Shown here piece by piece: positions 58,401 through 64,000 of a stretch of 64,000 bases of DNA. Every line of letters begins with the position of its first letter. The first letter of the stretch is position 1. The DNA lies in contig JAMPIT010000417.1 of the NCBI GenBank assembly GCA_026261815.1, positions 9,023,501-9,087,500 on the forward strand. The letters are read 5' to 3'. This DNA is from Monarcha castaneiventris obscurior. Its lineage: Eukaryota; Chordata; Aves; Passeriformes; Monarchidae. The notes beneath the pieces are model-generated. The model worked only from the letters and a program-made list of their open reading frames with translations. It did not search any database and was not told the DNA's origin. A program made the position numbers and the translations under genes.

Positions 58401-61400
58401 ATCTCAGTGGGAGAGCTGGCACTAATTTACTGCTGTTGTGCTCCAAGTGCTTCTGATGCAAAAGATGAATGGAGCTGAAGGTTTGTGACTTGACTTGCAT
58501 GTATATTTAGGCTTTTTGAATAGCATCAGCAGGGCAATGTAAATTGGCATGAGACCCTTGACACCTGGTTAGGGTCAGCAACCTAGCCCTGTGTGACCTG
58601 CCCTCACATCTCGTTTCTTTTTGAGCTTTTCTTCCTTTCCTCCTCCCCACCACACATATTTTTTGCTACTCTGGAGCCCTAGATGTAGAAATGAACAGCT
58701 GTTTCTCTGCTTTACCTTCCAAAAGGTGAGTTTCATGCCTGTTGCAGTTTATTCCCATGAGTTTGCCAGTGGGCCATTTAATAAACAGAGACAGAGACGA
58801 AGGAAGCAGGCACAGCTCTCTTTGTCAAAGAGATGTGAAGGATGATGTTGTTTCACACCATGAGCAGGTTGTGTGAGAGATATTTCCAAACCCTGTAGCC
58901 TTTTCTACCCTGCTCCTTGAATGATACTGGAGGCTACAGCTGTACTAGGAAACTAAATGTGGGATCTTTTCTCTGGCACTGAAACCAGCTGGAATTGAAA
59001 GGTCTGCATTTACTTATATTAAACCTCATTACCCTCCAGAAGTGGGTGGCTGTCTGCAAACTCCTTAGAAGAATTGTTCCTGGCCTGGGCTAAATCGCTG
59101 ACTGCTTAAAGGCATTGTCTGGTAGGATCTCTCATTGGCCTGGGTCAAAAAAGTGACAGGGAATGTACTACAATTTAAGAGTGGGTGATTCAGTTCTGGA
59201 GTCTGGGAACACAGCCTGGCACCATTTAATTTTTTAATACATTCATGACCAAGATGTCTCTTGCTTTTGAGCATTTGATTTTGTGAATTCTATAACACAA
59301 CTGCCACCTTAAAGCCCTTTCTTCTGTGTCAGAGGTGACAGTGGACCAAAGAAGGGAAGATGGAGGAAGCATAAATCCTGCTAGAGCGGAACAGAAAGGA
59401 GCACCAAGTGGGAATCTCCCATAGAGTATCTTCCTCTCTGCAGGGCAGAGGCTTGTGTCACTCCACCTCCTCGGAGAACACTAGGGACTGTAATTGCCCA
59501 GGTAGGAAACTGTCCCAGCTTTCTTGTTGGCTTCTGTTTTGTAGTCTCTCTTTGCCTGAATGTGCATTCGCTGTTTCTGTGATGAGGCAAGAACTGTGAA
59601 GCTGTGGTCCCCAGGCTGGGGAAAGCAGTCAAGACTTCTAGACAAGGATTAGACCTATACTTCCAACAGATAAGTTGTCTCTTTAACCACTGTTCAGCTC
59701 CTCAAGTTTTATGGTCAGATATAAATGACCAAATCTTTGGGGTATTAGTTTCCAGTGTTTCTGTTTAATATTCAGGATACACCTCCAGCTTTTTGGGCTT
59801 GCATCAGATTACGTTTGTATGGGCTCACCCTGGTAACAGGTTCTCACAGCCTAATTGGAGGCACAGACTTTGGGAATACCTTGCATGGGCTTCTGCTTTC
59901 ACATCAACCCAGCAAGCCATAGGCTATTGGTGCCCAGCTACTACTGCTGGCCTGATGTCAAACCCCAGATCCCAGGAATAGCACTACTACTCACTCAGTT
60001 AAAGGGGACATCTGACATATACACACTCTTAGATATTTTTTTACTCGTCTGTGTTTGCTTCCCAAAGTTTCCTGTTTTCCTCTGAATTATTTCTGTTTGA
60101 GAGAAATTAAAGATTTGGTTGGGGTTTTTTTTTCTAATTTATTTTCCTGTCTCCTTCTGAGAAAGAGAGTGAAGCTTGCAGACGGCCAGAACCCGAGCTC
60201 AGGAGCACAGTGCTGGAATGCCTCTCCTAGGTCAGGGTGTCCATTTCCTGACTGCAACATCCTATCATGTCACACAAGGTCCTTCATAATGCGTCAAACT
60301 TATCTTTAAAAATAGTCAGGCTCTTGCCTCTGGCCTCTGGAACACGGGCAGAAAATGAAACTTTTAAAACTATCCCAAAGAAACATTTCCTGTCCACAGG
60401 ACAGACTTCACCCTGTAACAGCTCTGTCTGTTTAATTTTTCCCATGTTTTGCCCACTTTCTTGTGTTTTCTCTTCTCTGCCCCTTCCAGGCTTCAGGAAG
60501 TAAATTATCTTTAACTGTGTTGGGGTAACCTGAAGATTGACACTTGTCACCCTTGGCCTGACCTTTTTTTACATAGTCAGCTCCTGGCAAAGAGGCAGGC
60601 AGTACATCCCACCACAGAGCACTTTCTGGCTTCATGCCCATATTCAGCTGGAGTCATGTCAAGGCATGAGCCTCTGACGTTTCCTGTCACAGCGGACAAC
60701 TGGTGGACCAGTTATCATGTGTCAGGCCTTTGTGAGGTTGCTGCCTTGCTGGCACGGTCTCAAAGACTGGTTTGTCCCTAAACTTGCCCCGCAAGCTTGT
60801 TAGTGTTGTGCCAACATACTCTGGTCCCTCTGAGGCTACTAACCCTACGCTCTGGGCTCAGCTGTCCTTTTCTGTAAGTACCCCAGAACCAAACTGTTTG
60901 AACACAGTGCTGTTTATCCAGCGAGTCTTGCATAACTGCCCTGCTGTAGCACTGCAAGGCTTCCAAAGTGCTCTCACTTGACTTCTCACTTCTGAAGTTA
61001 AGGCCATTTTGGCTGGCTGTACACTTATTTCTGGGATGGTCTGTGGCTGTGTCCCACAATGGACTTGTTAGAAGACACCATGCATCTGTTGGAGCACATC
61101 ACAAATCCCTTTTTAGGGTATTATCACAAGTTTTGTTTCTCTGCAGACCAAAACAGTTATGTCTGGTATGGGACACAGACAAGATAAGCGCTGTGGCATG
61201 GAAATTCAGAAAGATTCCTGTAATCTAGGCTCTTTACCATACAGCTTCTAATGCTTTGCCTAGCACCTATGTTTACTTGTGTGAAGAAGGACAAGACAGG
61301 GGAAAGCTCTCAGTTCTGGCAGTAATTTGTTGCTGTCTGTGTGACATGGCATGAAATGACATCTGGTGGCTTTCTGAGGTGGAACACAACCTATTGCAGA

Positions 61401-64000
61401 GAACCTATTGCATTGCCATATGTACTAAAAGCCTGTGTCTCCTCAGCCACCTTCCTAGACATGCCAAAAGGGAATAGGCTGTGGAAACTGTCTGTATCTA
61501 TGGAGACTCTGGTTGCAGGTTTGAGCATACATCAAGGTCATGGACTAAAAGCTAGCAAGAAGGCACAGACATGGCACTGCAGTATGCAACAACATGCAGG
61601 TGGTGAGGACAGTCAGAGCACAAGGCTGACATACAAAATGGGGAAGTATCTGGCACTATCAGCACAGCTCAACAGAGCCATTTGATTTCCTCCTGATTCT
61701 GGCTAAGCAGAAAAAGGGGAAGCTTTCACCTGAAGTTTTCCAGGGCTAGAAATAACAGATACTCTCTTTCCCTTCTGGGCTTTTTGTAAAAAGCTGGAGT
61801 GGAATAGAAGAGGACAGGACCTTTCTAGTTAAGAACAGTGGCAGACAAAACACAGAACTAATTTAGAGATAGTTTTCTCACTCACTTGCTAATGATGTTA
61901 TACTGTGTTGGGGTCCTGGAACACTCCACGTACCTCTAGTCAAAACAAAACTGGCTCCTTTATATGTTCTTCCTTCCCATTCTCCTACGGTCAGTGAGGT
62001 AGAAGATAAATATAGGGAATATAGAGACAGCCAAACCCAAGTGGGGGCACAGATTATGTTTGGGGTTCCCTCCATTGTTCTTTAATTCCATGTTGACAAA
62101 AAAATTCCTTTTCTCATTTCTTTTAAGAAACAGAAAGCTTCTCGTTTTTTTTTTTTCCTAATGTAAATGAGTAGGAAAGCAGAAGGGCCTCTCAGATAGT
62201 TCTTGTTTTACTAAGAAAACCTTCACTACTAAAACACCTCTCAGGCAAAGTCACTTATTTTTTCAGTTTTCTCTTTCAGTGGAAATTTGGTTCAGAACAA
62301 TATTTCCTCCTCATGAATCTCAGTCCTTAAACGCTCCTTCTTCACTCAACCAATTTGGATAAAGCTGAAAAAGTGCTTGAGTGAGCCTAAGCTTATTTCA
62401 TTCTCAAAAGTAAATTCAGAGTCTGAAGTTTCATGGAAAATCATCCAAACTCAAGGTTCCTTAAATAATGAGGTGCTTTCAGACATTTTCCTCTTTGGCA
62501 GAATTGTTTTCTGAAAAGAGAGAATTCATTGGGGAAGATGTGAAGTCCCAAGAAGAAGGGATAGAAAACATCCCTAAGGCACTCCCTTAAAGCAAGGGTG
62601 TTCATTTCTTACACATCTGCTCACTGTCTAGTAGAGCACAGTGTCCTGCTGGATTCTGTTTCATCTGTGAGCATTTTACCATCCAAGGGCAGCCCTTTCT
62701 CCAATGATCATGCTGTGGAGGGAGGAAACAAAGTTCTAGGGTACTGTGAACTGTTTTGTCAAAGCCTGTGCCAGAGGTATTCCCCCCTGGGAGATCAAGG
62801 TCAAATAACAGTTCTTACATGGCATACAGCTGTACAAAGGGGTCACTGAGGAGAATTGCAGTCTTTGTGCTTTTTCACTGCTTTGAATTTTAAATTCTGT
62901 AGGTGGCTAAAAATGTCTGTTCCATCAATTCGTATTTCAAAAGTGGGTACATACCCTGCTCATAGAAGTATATGATGCATTTCTTTTTCCTGAGATCTGT
63001 GTGTCCCAAATCACAAGCAGGAGAGGGGCAGACTTTTCTTGAGATATCATCTGGCCACCAAAGGAAAGGGCAGTCAGCAGGCCTTTACCATGGCTTGGCA
63101 ATGCCAGCATGGCTGCCTCAATTCCTTGCCCTGCCCTGATTCAAATTTCACGATAGCCTTGTGTAAGACAGCTTTTCTGCCTGTCTCAGGTCCAGAGCTA
63201 GGTCTGAACAATCATAGGCCACAACTGGCTTGGGGCGGGCATGACCACCAGACTACTAACATACCACAATGGTGCTCTGTTTGCCTAAAAGAAGTCTCCT
63301 TGGCAAGGACAGCTGGGAAGCACTGTGAGGAACCAGTGCAAGAAGAATAAAGAATTTACCCATCCCATGAGCTTTTTGGAAGCAGTGTATAATCTTTACA
63401 CCTGCTTTCTCTGTTTCAGTAAGATCAGCTGAAGGAAGACCATTACAAAATTGTATTAGGTCTTGGTGCTGCTGCTGCCACAATGTAGTAGTTCCAAGGT
63501 CTCTACTGAAATAATTAGCTGTCAGATGTTAATCAGGAAACTGGTGGGTTAATATTGCATGCAGCAGCTTCTTCTCACTTTAAGTTGCAGGTAAGATACT
63601 GGTAGGAAACAGGCAGAAGCCATCATAGGATATACAACAGGTGCTGTGGAGTACAGGAGTTAATGAGTAGGATTCTGCCCTGGTATTTGCACCCATTGGG
63701 ATTTCCTATTTGTTGTGCATTTGTATATTGTCCTGTATAATGGGGTCCTGGTCTGTGGCAGGACTCCATAATACAAATAAATAACCACTATGGCTAATGG
63801 CAGACCTTGTGTAACTGCCCCAAAGTTGACAAAAGTTGCAAGCAGTCTGAGTCAGTGCCATTGTGTAAGGAGATAATTTCTGCCTTGACAGTGTCGTGGC
63901 CAGCTGGAATTGTTCTCTCTGATAATTGGCAATCTGGATTTCTCCCAGATGGCAGCATCTCATAAAGAGTATCTGAGAAGAGCTCTGCTCCTCGCTTTAA
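55461..64000. other. Intergenic region to the window end, nothing recognised
   Basis: About 8.5 kb of mostly AT-richer, single-copy sequence. I looked on the minus strand for RASD2, the expected next gene, and found no small-GTPase motif (no GXXXXGKS or NKXD-type segments) in the open frames. The ORFs here are short and look incidental. A 3' UTR of a neighbouring minus-strand gene could reach into the far end unseen. Confidence 0.5.

Noticed and set aside
55461..64000. Possible RASD2 exon, the expected next gene
   Set aside because: No small-GTPase motif was found in any frame on either strand; the gene probably starts beyond the window.
1..64000. CRISPR arrays, tRNA or rRNA genes, prokaryotic operons
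   Set aside because: No regularly spaced direct repeats, no cloverleaf-like segment and no rRNA-like sequence were seen; the split genes show the DNA is vertebrate.

Overview
The window is vertebrate nuclear DNA, almost certainly from a bird. The evidence is split genes with GT-AG introns, a myoglobin gene that reads like avian myoglobin, CR1 LINE fragments, eroded MIR-like SINEs, and short introns. The species cannot be told from the sequence. No prokaryotic, viral or CRISPR content was seen.

Positions 1 to about 17,995 hold the 3' end of RBFOX2 on the + strand. It contains two alternative cassette exons, a 40-nt exon (1852-1891, the B40 type) and a 43-nt exon (4484-4526, the M43 type). These are followed by two downstream exons (9451-9539 and 10471-10543) and the terminal exon, whose ORF ends at 11708. 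A 3' UTR of about 6.3 kb then runs to a good poly(A) signal at 17973. The upstream RBFOX2 exons, including the RRM, lie before the window.

Positions 18,000-39,500 are intergenic. No conserved protein was recognised there. The stretch holds a 3'-truncated CR1 (28576-29025), a short CR1 remnant near 20 kb, MIR-like relics, and two CpG-rich islands (about 21.55-21.92 kb and 36.90-37.27 kb). The second island carries a CTCF-like core. Mammals have APOL genes between RBFOX2 and MB, but no APOL-like ORF was seen here.

Positions 39,556 to about 43,440 hold a complete myoglobin gene (MB, + strand). It has a TATA box with E-boxes, three coding exons (95, 223 and 147 nt) encoding 154 residues with every haem-pocket residue present, and a poly(A) signal at 43414.

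Positions 43,440-64,000 are again intergenic. They contain a (CA)n microsatellite, a MIR-like relic, a retrocopy-like 3' end with a 27-nt poly-T run, a CR1 reverse-transcriptase fragment, a perfect 23-bp palindrome framed by direct repeats, and a third CpG island (54.5-55.3 kb) with ETS, E2F and CTCF/YY1-like motifs.

The order RBFOX2(+) then MB(+) matches the known vertebrate synteny block. The next gene in that block, RASD2, is not recognisable inside the window. The most informative biology is the splicing logic of the RBFOX2 C-terminus: two cassette exons of equal reading phase, double inclusion caught by an early stop, double skipping giving a second long open frame, and clusters of RBFOX's own binding motif TGCATG around these exons. 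I found no convincing wholly new system.
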